From Bacteroidia bacterium (GTDB lineage Bacteria > Bacteroidota > Bacteroidia > AKYH767-A > OLB10): a stretch of 64,000 nucleotides of DNA. Where the stretch lies: positions 620,001 to 684,000 of the forward strand of contig JBAOIA010000012.1 in the NCBI GenBank assembly GCA_037045145.1, written 5' to 3'. The position numbers were made by a program, and so were the translations under genes. The notes beneath the pieces are model-generated. The model made no database searches, was not told the origin of the DNA, and worked only from the letters and a program-made list of their open reading frames with translations. This document shows positions 8,581 through 16,801 of the stretch, in pieces. Position 1 is the first letter of the stretch. Every line of letters begins with the position of its first letter.

Positions 8581-8617
8581 AAACAGAACCATTCCGTATG
8601 GTTCTGTTTTTATTTTT
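8581..8617 (+). terminator. Intrinsic terminator after the lipoprotein gene
   Basis: A perfect 12-bp stem (AAACAGAACCAT / ATGGTTCTGTTT, 8581-8592 and 8598-8609) with loop TCCGT is followed by a T-rich tract. The T tract merges with the -7 box of the next gene. Confidence 0.9.
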
Positions 8618-8618
8618 G
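8611..8618 (+). promoter_or_regulatory. -7 promoter box of the ICMT-like gene
   Basis: TATTTTTG matches TAnnTTTG exactly, 17 nt before the ATG. It overlaps the T run of the preceding terminator, so termination and initiation signals are fused. Confidence 0.55.
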
Positions 8619-8635
8619 CGCCATACATACAAACT

Positions 8636-9391
8636 ATGGCATTACAAGAAGAAATGGAAAAACAAGGGCTTTGGCTTTTTAAATATCGCAGCTTTTTACC
8701 GCTGTTTCTTTTAGGATTCGGGCTATCTTATTATTTATGGAGTAAAGTACACCATATCCGACCTTTTCCTGAAAACTCAAGGTCTGAAGAATGGTTCTTA
8801 TATGCCTGCATGATTGTATCGTTTTTAGGATTGTTAATGCGTGTTTATATTGTAGGACATACTCCGGTAAATACATCCGGTCGCAATACTTCAGAAGGTC
8901 AGGTTGCTGACTCTATCAATCAAACAGGCATGTATTCTATGGTTCGTCATCCTTTGTATGTTGGTAATTTTATTATGTGGCTTGGCATTGCTCTTTTTAC
9001 TGCAAGCATCTGGTTTGTATTGTTGTTTATTGCTGTTTATTGGTTGTACTACGAGCGTATAATGTATGCCGAAGAACAATTTATGAGAAAGAAGTTCGGC
9101 AATGCCTATACCGACTGGGCCGAGAAAACACCGGCATTTATTCCTGAATTTTCAAATTACAAAAAGCCATCACTACCATTCAGCTGGAAGAAGGTACTTA
9201 AGAAAGAGAAGAATGGACTTGCTGCAATATTTATTGTATTCTTACTTTTTTATGCAGCCGGGCAATTAATAACCAACAATGTCATACAAAATAATTTTCT
9301 GATTTATGGAACAGCTTTCAGTATATTGTTTTATATAGTTATTAAAATTATCAGAAAACAAACTACATTACTACACGAAACCGGTCGATAG
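8636..9391 (+). CDS. Isoprenylcysteine carboxyl methyltransferase (ICMT)-like membrane methyltransferase
   Basis: The 251-aa integral membrane protein has about six hydrophobic segments. The core signature MVRHPLYVGNFIMWLG (about residues 101-116) and the later YYERIMYAEEQFMRKKFG match the ICMT/phospholipid-methyltransferase family, in which RHP and the downstream E/EE form the S-adenosylmethionine pocket. The substrate cannot be predicted, since bacterial members methylate lipids, isoprenoid acids or unknown compounds. It converges with the minus-strand region ending at 9397. Confidence 0.85.
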   Translation: MALQEEMEKQGLWLFKYRSFLPLFLLGFGLSYYLWSKVHHIRPFPENSRSEEWFLYACMIVSFLGLLMRVYIVGHTPVNTSGRNTSEGQVADSINQTGMYSMVRHPLYVGNFIMWLGIALFTASIWFVLLFIAVYWLYYERIMYAEEQFMRKKFGNAYTDWAEKTPAFIPEFSNYKKPSLPFSWKKVLKKEKNGLAAIFIVFLLFYAAGQLITNNVIQNNFLIYGTAFSILFYIVIKIIRKQTTLLHETGR

Positions 9392-9396
9392 AAAAA

Positions 9397-9519
9397 TTAC
9401 AACTTCAATAATTTTTTATAAAGCTTTAAATAACTATTTGCCGTTTGCTCTACCGTAACCAGCAATTCTTCCTGTGGGCATTTTTCCAGTGATAGATATG
9501 CAAAAATAGTTTGCCGCAT
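9397..9519 (-). CDS. Possible small ORF (40 aa) downstream of the M48 protease gene
   Basis: An ATG at 9519 opens a 40-codon frame (MRQTIFAYLSLEKCPQEELL... ending KLYKKLLKL) with a protein-like, amphipathic composition. The same frame stays open upstream to 9600, with possible TTG starts at 9570 and 9549, so the true protein could be 50-57 aa. It may also be the remnant of a longer gene. Its stop lies 5 nt from the stop of the convergent ICMT-like gene, as at most convergent junctions in this window. No family is recognised and no promoter is visible; it would be read through from the M48 gene. Confidence 0.35.
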   Translation of the reverse strand: MRQTIFAYLSLEKCPQEELLVTVEQTANSYLKLYKKLLKL

Positions 9520-9577
9520 TTTAACTGAAATTATGAGGGAAATTATCAAAGGATAGTCACTTAATGCCAAATAAAGA

Positions 9578-10375
9578 TCAAGGGCGTGGCTTATAATACT
9601 TCATTGCCGTAGGCATAAACTTATTTAAATCGTGAATACGTGTTTCATTGCTTGGGTGGGTACTTAATATTTCAGGAACTTTATTACCTGATACTGCCGC
9701 CATTCTTTTCCAGAAATCAGGAGCAATGGCAGGATTATAACCAGCCATTGCCATAAAAATCAATCCCAGTTTATCAGCTTCTGTTTCATGTAATCGTGAA
9801 TATGGTAATAGTACACCAAGGTTTGCACCAACACCATATGCTGTATTAAATAACTGTCTTGTCTCTGCAGGCTTGTTAGTTAATGCAACATCTAATGCAA
9901 GTCCTCCTGTTGCAGCTAGCAACTGCTGACTCATTCTTTCATTGCCATGGCGTGCTATAGCATGTGCAATTTCATGGCCCATAACTAAGGCAAGACCTTC
10001 TTCATTTTTCGTTACCGGTAATAATCCGGAATAAACAACAACTTTCCCTCCCGGCATACACCATGCATTTACATCTTTACTGTCAACAAGGTTAAACTCC
10101 CAACGGTAGTCCTTTATTCTGTCGTAAAGGTTGTGGTCGCGCATATATTGAACAACAGCGTCCTTTACACGCTCTCCTACTTTTTTAACCATTTGAGCAT
10201 CTGAGTTACTATTTACCACAGGAGGATGCTCTTTCAGAAAATCGTTATATGATGTTAAAGCCATAGCTACCATCTGCGACTCCGGAAGTAGATTAATTTG
10301 CTTACGCTCTGTTAAAGGAACATTACTACATGAAACAAAAAAAATAAGCAACAATATTTTTATACCTCTTTTCAT
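9578..10375 (-). CDS. M48-family metalloprotease lipoprotein
   Basis: This 265-aa protein is a zinc endopeptidase of the periplasm, similar in domain content to LoiP/BepA proteases of envelope quality control. A lipobox (FVSC, Cys16) follows a short hydrophobic leader. The zinc motif HEIAH is at 134-138 and the third ligand Glu197 sits in HETEADKLG. The later STHPSNETRI motif is also typical of the group. There is no TPR domain, unlike BepA. The start is the ATG that gives the complete signal peptide. The next gene upstream is clpS, 78 nt away. Confidence 0.92.
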   Translation of the reverse strand: MKRGIKILLLIFFVSCSNVPLTERKQINLLPESQMVAMALTSYNDFLKEHPPVVNSNSDAQMVKKVGERVKDAVVQYMRDHNLYDRIKDYRWEFNLVDSKDVNAWCMPGGKVVVYSGLLPVTKNEEGLALVMGHEIAHAIARHGNERMSQQLLAATGGLALDVALTNKPAETRQLFNTAYGVGANLGVLLPYSRLHETEADKLGLIFMAMAGYNPAIAPDFWKRMAAVSGNKVPEILSTHPSNETRIHDLNKFMPTAMKYYKPRP

Positions 10376-10453
10376 GAGAATTAATATTTAATTATTTAAG
10401 TGTAAAAAATTGTTTTAGGTGTGCAGAAATTACAAATTCTGAATGAAAATAGA

Positions 10454-10723
10454 TCATTCTACTTCTGCAGTAAGGCCGCGTTGAACTAATGCCTTACACA
10501 TAGGTTGCAATACTTTTACCGAGCCATCCTTAACTGAGCATCGTCCATTGTTATGCACAATAATTGAACACTGCTCTGCTTGCTCTCTTTCATGATTACA
10601 AATTTCTATCAGTGATTCTATCACAAAATCAAAAGTGTTAAAATCATCATTATATAGAACAATATGATGATCTTTTGAAACCGACTTTTTTCTTTCTTTA
10701 GTTTGCTCTGCTTGTTTTACCAT
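10454..10723 (-). CDS. clpS: ATP-dependent Clp protease adaptor ClpS
   Basis: ClpS delivers N-degron substrates to the ClpAP protease. The 89-aa protein has a flexible lysine-rich N-terminus and the ClpS core: VLYNDDFNTFDFVIESL (residues 23-39), in which the NDD segment and nearby hydrophobic residues form the N-end-residue pocket, then the conserved histidine region IVHNNGRCSV. An exact -7 box lies 38 nt upstream. It is followed by the M48 protease, so the two genes form a proteolysis-related neighbourhood. Confidence 0.94.
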   Translation of the reverse strand: MVKQAEQTKERKKSVSKDHHIVLYNDDFNTFDFVIESLIEICNHEREQAEQCSIIVHNNGRCSVKDGSVKVLQPMCKALVQRGLTAEVE

Positions 10724-10761
10724 TGTAATATTTCTCTATTGTACACTGCAATAATAATAAG

Positions 10762-10769
10762 CAAATTTA
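10762..10769 (-). promoter_or_regulatory. -7 promoter box of clpS
   Basis: The minus strand reads TAAATTTG, an exact match, 38 nt before the clpS ATG. Confidence 0.55.
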
Positions 10770-10797
10770 ATTTTCAAAAATCAATAGTGAAAAATCA

Positions 10798-10824
10798 GAA
10801 AAATGAAGGATTTCTTCATTTTTC
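10798..10824 (-). terminator. AT-rich intrinsic terminator after the 10835-11566 gene
   Basis: A perfect 11-bp inverted repeat (GAAAAATGAAG / CTTCATTTTTC) with a 5-nt loop starts 10 nt beyond the stop codon and is followed on the minus strand by TGATTTTTC. Confidence 0.6.
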
Positions 10825-10834
10825 ATAAGAATGG

Positions 10835-11566
10835 TTAATTGGTATTTACAAGGATATAACGCCCAATTACAGAGCCATGTTGTCGCCTGATACTCACCGG
10901 TATAGATTCATTTTTTAGGTTTAAATTGTCCATTTTAGGTACACTACCTTGCTCTAAAACCTTTGCTGTCTGCTGACTATTAATTTCAGCATAACTAATA
11001 TTGATTAATGCCATTGATGGCTTTTGTAAAGTCTTCTTAGGCAAAGTCTCTGCAATCTCTAAATGTTCTTGGCGTGCTTCACTCTTCTCTTTAACGATTT
11101 CGACACTATATTGCTGTTGTGCAATTGTATCCGATAGTGTCACAGCCAACGGAATAACTTTTATTTCTAAGTCGTCACCGGCAACAACCACTTCTTTCTC
11201 TTGTGCTTGCAGCTGATCAAGTGTAATATCGGTAAGATTATAACTGCCAGTAATAACTTGTGTGTTTTGTACAATAGCGTCCTGTTTTGCCTGATATCTC
11301 TTATCTTCTTCGTCTTTTTGTTCTCGCTGTTGTTCTTGTGTCAGCATTTTCAATGTTGGCTCATCGGGAACTGTCACCTTTAAGTGTAATTTTTCGGAAG
11401 GAATTTTTACATGGAAAATTTTGCCTTCTTCAAATTTAAAAGCAATTGTACTTGTAGGTAATGATACTAAAGGGGGAATGTAATGATAGGCCGTCTCTGC
11501 AGATTGTGCATAGACAGTTGTACTGAGTACAAAACAGATAATTGCTATTTGGGCTATCTTTTTCAT
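10835..11566 (-). CDS. Exported protein of unknown function
   Basis: The 243-aa protein has a clear signal peptide (MKKIAQIAIICFVLSTTVYAQ). The start at 11566 is chosen over an in-frame one 48 nt upstream for this reason. The centre (about residues 75-100, EEQREQ-type sequence) is charged and probably helical, and the rest is beta-rich and low in complexity. No catalytic motif or known domain is recognised. It is divergent from the S46 peptidase gene and ends in an AT-rich terminator, so it is probably monocistronic. Confidence 0.75.
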   Translation of the reverse strand: MKKIAQIAIICFVLSTTVYAQSAETAYHYIPPLVSLPTSTIAFKFEEGKIFHVKIPSEKLHLKVTVPDEPTLKMLTQEQQREQKDEEDKRYQAKQDAIVQNTQVITGSYNLTDITLDQLQAQEKEVVVAGDDLEIKVIPLAVTLSDTIAQQQYSVEIVKEKSEARQEHLEIAETLPKKTLQKPSMALINISYAEINSQQTAKVLEQGSVPKMDNLNLKNESIPVSIRRQHGSVIGRYILVNTN

Positions 11567-11656
11567 TTTATAAAGACAACTGTTATACCTAAACAAGACC
11601 AAAAGGTTACACAATTACTTGATTTATATCAATGAAAACTACATGTATTCTTTGTT

Positions 11657-11664
11657 TAAATTTG
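11657..11664 (+). promoter_or_regulatory. -7 promoter box of the S46 peptidase gene
   Basis: TAAATTTG is an exact TAnnTTTG match, 22 nt before the ATG. Confidence 0.55.
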
Positions 11665-11686
11665 CCATCATAAATTATATAAATTC

Positions 11687-13843
11687 ATGTTTAGAAGAGC
11701 TTTACTTACAACAATCATAGTACTTGGTCAGTTACTATCAAAAGCCGATGAGGGCATGTGGTTGCCTACACTTTTAAAAACCATAAATGCTGATGCTATG
11801 TACAGCAAAGGACTTAAAATTCCTATTGACTCATTATTTTCACTGAACTCTTCTTCTATAAAAGATGCAATTGTTCAATTTGGTGGTGGCTGCACCGGTG
11901 AAATAATCGGGAAAAACGGGCTTTTACTAACAAACTATCACTGTGGCTACAGTCAGGTTGTTCAACACAGCAGCGTTAAAGACAACTATCTAACCAATGG
12001 TTTTTGGGCTATGAATATAAATGAAGAACTTTCATGCACCGGGTTAACTGCAACTTTTATTGTTCGCATGGAAGATGTTACAGCAAGTATTTTACCTTTT
12101 GTAAATGATAGTTTAAAAGAAATAGAAAAAGCTGCTCAGATTAAAGAGTTGTCTCAGGTATTGGTGCAAAAAGCAATTCAGGGAACACATTATAATGCAG
12201 AAGTAAAACCATTTTATTATGGAAATAAATATTTTCTGATTGTGACTGAAATATTTAAAGATGTTAGATTGGTTGGAGCACCGCCATCAAGCATTGGAAA
12301 GTTTGCAGATGAAACCGATAACTGGATGTGGCCACGTCAAACAGGTGATTTCGCCCTTTTCAGAATTTATGCAGACAAAAACAACAACCCTGCTGATTAC
12401 AGTAAAGATAATATACCCTATAAACCAAAATACGTGTTACCAATAAGTCTAAACGGCATAAAAGAAAATGATTTTACAATGGTTTATGGTTTTCCGGGGC
12501 GCACACAAGAATATTTGCCAATGGAGGCAGTAAGAACATTAATGAATCATACCGACCCTGTTCGCATTGAACTTCGTAAAATCAGGTTAGATAAAATGGA
12601 ACAGGCTATGGAACATAATGACACCGTTCGCATTCAATACTCATCCAAACATTCATCAATAAAAAACGGCTATACAAAATGGCAGGGTGAAATACTTGGG
12701 CTAAAAAAACTTAATGCTTTAGCTGTAAAGTCTCAACGTGAGTTTGATTTTTTTCAATGGGCAAAAAAGAATTCCAATACAGAATATCAAAATGTTGTGA
12801 GTAAACTAAATCAGTTTTACATTAAGCAGAGGCCATTTTCTATTGCTAGCGACTACTATTTTGAATCAATAAAAGGAATTGAGTTACTAACATTTGCTGA
12901 AACATTTTCAAAGCTTGAAAAAATCTGTAGTACAAATCCGGTAGATGAAAAAGCGCTATCAGAATTGAAAGCTACTTTATTAAAATCAACTGCTGGTTAT
13001 TTTAAAAATTATGATGTCAGCATTGACAAAGCCATCATGCCTATGCTGTTAAAAGAATACATTGACAAAACACCTGCAGGGCTTGCAGCTGACCTTTCTT
13101 TTATTGCTAAAAAACACAAAAACAATACTTCAAGCTATTGTGATTACGTATTCAAAAAGTCTGTGTTTGCAGACCAAATTCGTGCAGAGAATTTTATTCA
13201 ATCTTTTAGTGCAAACAAACTCAGTAAACTTCTTACTGACCCTGCATATAGTCTCATCAAACAATGCTCGTTGACTTATGCCGAAAAGGTACTACCTGAA
13301 ATGAAGAAGATTAACTTTGAGATAAATAATCTGCAACAAGTATATATGAAAGGTCTGATAGAAATGGCTGCTGAGAATAAAAAGAATATATATCCGGATG
13401 CAAACTTTACACTACGTATTACTTATGGTAAGGTTGAAGGCTATGAACCACGTGATGGAATTACATACAAATATTATACAACCCTTGATGGTGTTATAGA
13501 AAAGTACGATTCAACAAATTATGATTTCAATGTCCCTGAAAAACTTCTTGAACTTCATAAGAAAAAAGATTATGGCCGTTATGCAACAAATGGCAAGATA
13601 ATTCCATGTTTTTTAGCGTCAAATCATACAACAGGTGGCAACTCAGGCAGTCCTGTTTTGAATGGACAAGGTCAATTAATCGGAATAAATTTCGATCGTG
13701 TTTGGGAAGGTACAATGAGTGACATTATGTTTGATCCTGAGAAATGCAGAAACATCACATTAGATATTCGCTATGTACTGTTTATCGTTGACAAATTTGC
13801 CGGTGCCAAATGGCTTACCGAAGAAATGAATCTTGTGCAATAA
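11687..13843 (+). CDS. S46-family dipeptidyl peptidase, DPP11-like
   Basis: Periplasmic serine exopeptidases of family S46 (DPP7, DPP11) remove N-terminal dipeptides from imported oligopeptides. The 718-aa length fits. A signal peptide ends near residue 20, catalytic His85 is in LTNYHCGYSQ, and nucleophile Ser653 is in GGNSGSP. In characterised enzymes the residue 18 positions after the serine decides specificity: Gly in DPP7 (hydrophobic P1) and Arg in DPP11 (Asp/Glu P1). Here that residue is Arg671 in NFDRVWEG, which predicts acidic P1 preference. This residue assignment was made by eye. The gene converges with a T9SS gene, leaving 3 nt. Confidence 0.93.
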   Translation: MFRRALLTTIIVLGQLLSKADEGMWLPTLLKTINADAMYSKGLKIPIDSLFSLNSSSIKDAIVQFGGGCTGEIIGKNGLLLTNYHCGYSQVVQHSSVKDNYLTNGFWAMNINEELSCTGLTATFIVRMEDVTASILPFVNDSLKEIEKAAQIKELSQVLVQKAIQGTHYNAEVKPFYYGNKYFLIVTEIFKDVRLVGAPPSSIGKFADETDNWMWPRQTGDFALFRIYADKNNNPADYSKDNIPYKPKYVLPISLNGIKENDFTMVYGFPGRTQEYLPMEAVRTLMNHTDPVRIELRKIRLDKMEQAMEHNDTVRIQYSSKHSSIKNGYTKWQGEILGLKKLNALAVKSQREFDFFQWAKKNSNTEYQNVVSKLNQFYIKQRPFSIASDYYFESIKGIELLTFAETFSKLEKICSTNPVDEKALSELKATLLKSTAGYFKNYDVSIDKAIMPMLLKEYIDKTPAGLAADLSFIAKKHKNNTSSYCDYVFKKSVFADQIRAENFIQSFSANKLSKLLTDPAYSLIKQCSLTYAEKVLPEMKKINFEINNLQQVYMKGLIEMAAENKKNIYPDANFTLRITYGKVEGYEPRDGITYKYYTTLDGVIEKYDSTNYDFNVPEKLLELHKKKDYGRYATNGKIIPCFLASNHTTGGNSGSPVLNGQGQLIGINFDRVWEGTMSDIMFDPEKCRNITLDIRYVLFIVDKFAGAKWLTEEMNLVQ

Positions 13844-13846
13844 CAA

Positions 13847-15604
13847 TCAACGGCTAATCACGAACCTTAATGTTTTAGAGGTGTTTTCCTGTGTTATTTT
13901 AATCAGATATACCCCTTTACTAATTTCTGTTAAATCGAATGGAAGATGCGTTAATCCTTGTAGTATTGTCAAATCTTTTTGTTGCAACACTCTTCCGCTA
14001 ATATCCAATAGTTGAACAGTTGTAAAAACGTTTCTACCTGATGAAAGTTGTACTACAACATTTTTATCGGCAGGGTTTGGAAATAAGATTGCTGAAATAA
14101 CAGATTGAAGTTGATTTATTCCAACAGGAGTAAATAGCAATGGATCCGATACCGAACTGCATCCTGTAATACTATCAGTGGCAACAACATAATATGTTCC
14201 TTGCTGTGTTGCTGTTAATTGTAATGAGGTTTCACCGGGCATTACTAAGCCATTAAAATACCACTGTAACATAAATCCGTTTAGTACGCAGTTTAAAGTA
14301 TTTCCATTGACATAAAACGTTGGCTTTGGTGGATTAGGATTAACCTGAATATTAATAGCTACTGAAGTTGCAGAGCAACCATGAGCATTAGTAACTACCG
14401 CTGAAAAATTACCCGATGTAGTTACTACCAAGTCTGTATTGGTTTCACCAATGAGCAAGTTACCACTCTCGTACCACTGAACCGGCAATGTATCGTTACA
14501 AGTCAACACAACTGTATCGCCCATACACAAAATTAATGGAATGTTGGCACTTACAACAGGTGTATCAGGAGCTGCGTAAACATGCACTGTGTCAGCATGA
14601 ACAGTTGTAGCAACAGGCACCTGCATAATAGAATAATTCACAACCAACGAACCGGAAACACCAGCCAATGTACCTGTGGCTGTTCCACTGGCACTCCACC
14701 CCGGAAAGGTTACTGCACCCAAATCATCATCTGCACCAAACAATCCACCATCTTCATCCCAAACATGCAACGTGTAATTGTTATTTTGCAAAGGAATGTT
14801 GGGCAATGTCCAAGTCAGTGGTGTATTAGAATTTGAAACAGAAGGATGACTATCATATATCTGATTACCTTGTGAATCATACAAGTAAAAATACATATCA
14901 GGTACATCAATCGGTGCACCATAATTGTCGGGAATGCTGGCTACTGTAATATCAGTCAGAAAATATTGCGGAGAACCACTGGCTGTTACTGTCTGTGTTA
15001 CTACGTAATCTCCAGGTACGTTATAAATCTGAATTGGGGGGTTTTCAAGTGTACTCTGAATCCCATTTCCAAAATCCCACAAATATGACGCCTGACCGGG
15101 GTTATTGTTTACAAATGTTACACTCAATGGTAAACATCCGCTGCTATTGGTCATAGAAAAACCAGGGTTACTAACAGTGTCGGGCAAAACTGTAAACGGC
15201 AATGTATAACTAATAGTCTGATCACCTAAAACCTGAAGTGTGGCAATAACCGTGACTGTTGCATTGTAAACGCCAGCAATTAATGGTGTTCCGCTCAAAT
15301 TAACACAACCATAAACAGACTGCGAAGGGTCATAATTACATCCACTTGCAAAGTTGTTGCACTGCCATGTCATGCCAACGGGCAAGCCTGTAATATTTGC
15401 AATATTAAAGTTAGTTATAGTTATACCCATAGTATCAGTAATCATTACAAAAGTGATGTCCTGAGTGTATGTTTGATTCACAGTTGCAGGCAATAATGTG
15501 TCGGGATAAATTCCGGGATCAGTCTGTGTACTGTCAATACTACATTGCGCATTTGCAATGAAACCTACAATTATAAAAGCTAAGCAAAGTAAAATTCTCT
15601 TCAT
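13847..15604 (-). CDS. Secreted T9SS cargo protein with PKD and Ig-like domains
   Basis: The 585-aa protein starts with a signal peptide (MKRILLCLAFIIVGFIANAQ), and the in-frame extension upstream is rejected for that reason. A PKD domain near residues 155-215 is marked by SYLWDFGNG and GDYVVTQTV. A C2-like stretch follows (PDMYFYLYDSQGN...WDEDGGLFGADDDLG), then two Ig-like repeats with paired cysteines. A type A T9SS sorting domain (LFPNPADKNVVVQL...KGVYLIKI...RFVISR) ends the protein. It is probably a surface adhesin or a carrier domain protein, with no catalytic module seen. Confidence 0.87.
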   Translation of the reverse strand: MKRILLCLAFIIVGFIANAQCSIDSTQTDPGIYPDTLLPATVNQTYTQDITFVMITDTMGITITNFNIANITGLPVGMTWQCNNFASGCNYDPSQSVYGCVNLSGTPLIAGVYNATVTVIATLQVLGDQTISYTLPFTVLPDTVSNPGFSMTNSSGCLPLSVTFVNNNPGQASYLWDFGNGIQSTLENPPIQIYNVPGDYVVTQTVTASGSPQYFLTDITVASIPDNYGAPIDVPDMYFYLYDSQGNQIYDSHPSVSNSNTPLTWTLPNIPLQNNNYTLHVWDEDGGLFGADDDLGAVTFPGWSASGTATGTLAGVSGSLVVNYSIMQVPVATTVHADTVHVYAAPDTPVVSANIPLILCMGDTVVLTCNDTLPVQWYESGNLLIGETNTDLVVTTSGNFSAVVTNAHGCSATSVAINIQVNPNPPKPTFYVNGNTLNCVLNGFMLQWYFNGLVMPGETSLQLTATQQGTYYVVATDSITGCSSVSDPLLFTPVGINQLQSVISAILFPNPADKNVVVQLSSGRNVFTTVQLLDISGRVLQQKDLTILQGLTHLPFDLTEISKGVYLIKITQENTSKTLRFVISR

Positions 15605-15694
15605 ATCTATTTCTTTTAGTTGAGTAAAAATAGTAAAGTCCATGTAACTTGAGAACTAAAATTCAGAAACTTATTAAGCTCTTATCTAAAATAA

Positions 15695-16288
15695 TCAGGC
15701 TTTAAAATACTTTCCAGTAACAAAGATTTCTTTTGAGCTGTTGCGTGTACTCTTTGGGCGCAAAACATAGCATTCACCAAAACAAGATTTTACTTCATCA
15801 CGAAAATTCATAGCATCTTCGCCATCAAATATTTTACAAACAAAATGTCCTCCGGATCGGAGAAAACGTTTTGCTGTTTGAAGGGCAAGAATACTCAAGT
15901 CATACGAACGTGCCTGATCGGTAAAACGGTTACCGGTTGTATTAGGAGCCATATCACTCATCACCACATCAAACTTTTCATTAAAACCATAGCGTTCAAA
16001 CAGCGTTTGCAGATCAAATGTTTCTATGTTATCCTGAACAGTAAACACATTTGGCAATTTAACTTCTACCGGTTTTAAGTCTATGCCAAAAACCTTACCC
16101 TTCTCCCCTGTTTTTCTTGAAGCATATTGCAACCATGAACCGGGTGAGGCACCTAAGTCAAGTATATTATCTCCCTGCCTGAATAATTTATGCTTTAAAT
16201 CTATCTCTTCAAGCTTATAGATACTTCTGGCTGCAAAGTTCTCTTGCTTTGCTTTACGTGCATAAAAATCATTTGGTTTATAGGACAC
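15695..16288 (-). CDS. rlmE: 23S rRNA (uridine-2'-O)-methyltransferase RlmE (FtsJ)
   Basis: RlmE methylates U2552 in the A loop of 23S rRNA, a late step of large-subunit assembly. The 197 aa carry the SAM-binding motif LDLGASPGSW (43-52) and the complete catalytic tetrad Lys25 (SIYKL), Asp112 (SDMAPN), Lys152 (CKIFDG) and Glu187 (SSKEIF). The spacings of 87, 40 and 35 residues are nearly identical to the E. coli enzyme. The start is a GTG at 16288 because no ATG exists in frame nearby. A near-consensus -7 box lies upstream (TAATTTTA, 16304-16311). Confidence 0.95.
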   Translation of the reverse strand: MSYKPNDFYARKAKQENFAARSIYKLEEIDLKHKLFRQGDNILDLGASPGSWLQYASRKTGEKGKVFGIDLKPVEVKLPNVFTVQDNIETFDLQTLFERYGFNEKFDVVMSDMAPNTTGNRFTDQARSYDLSILALQTAKRFLRSGGHFVCKIFDGEDAMNFRDEVKSCFGECYVLRPKSTRNSSKEIFVTGKYFKA

Positions 16289-16384
16289 AATCAGAATTTT
16301 CGGTAAAATTACATGAGATGTGTGAATCTTCCCTTATTTGAATTCAAGAAAATCCATTATACTTGCAAAACAAATTTAATAATT

Positions 16385-16771
16385 ATGAAAAGATCATTCA
16401 CCTTCTTATCAATTGCCACTGCATTTTGTGTTTTTGCTGCAGCTGTAGTCATGCCTTCCTGCAAGTCGTCAAAATCTACTGCAAGTAGTACTACTCCAGT
16501 AACTGTTCCAGATAAGCCAAGCTATGCAGTGCATATTAAACCAATTGTTGATGCAGCCTGTGGTACCAAATGTCATAGTCCCGCAAAAAAAGCTGATGGA
16601 CTTGATTTAAGCTACTTTGAAGGTGTGAAAGATGCCTGCGAAAAACATAAATTATTAGGTTCTATAAAGCACGAAAGTGGTGTTAAACCAATGCCACGTA
16701 TGGCACCTCAATTAAGTGCACAAGCAATTGCCACCATTGAAAAATGGATTAATGAAGGCTATGCTCAATAA
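16385..16771 (+). CDS. Small cytochrome-c-like lipoprotein with a CX3CH motif
   Basis: The 128-aa protein has a lipobox (MPSC, Cys26) and a domain like the planctomycete/Bacteroidota c-type cytochrome modules (HIKPIVDAAC...CH...MPRM...IATIEKWINEGY). The heme-type motif is C59-G-T-K-C63-H64, which is CX3CH rather than the canonical CX2CH. A possible axial Met lies in KPMPRMAP. It would sit on the periplasmic side of the outer or inner membrane and may carry electrons, but heme attachment is unproven. The start at 16385 is chosen for the signal peptide. TATACTTG just upstream is a one-mismatch -7 box. Confidence 0.8.
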   Translation: MKRSFTFLSIATAFCVFAAAVVMPSCKSSKSTASSTTPVTVPDKPSYAVHIKPIVDAACGTKCHSPAKKADGLDLSYFEGVKDACEKHKLLGSIKHESGVKPMPRMAPQLSAQAIATIEKWINEGYAQ

Positions 16772-16801
16772 TATCATTTCTTAAGTTTTTGTTTCATTAT
16801 A

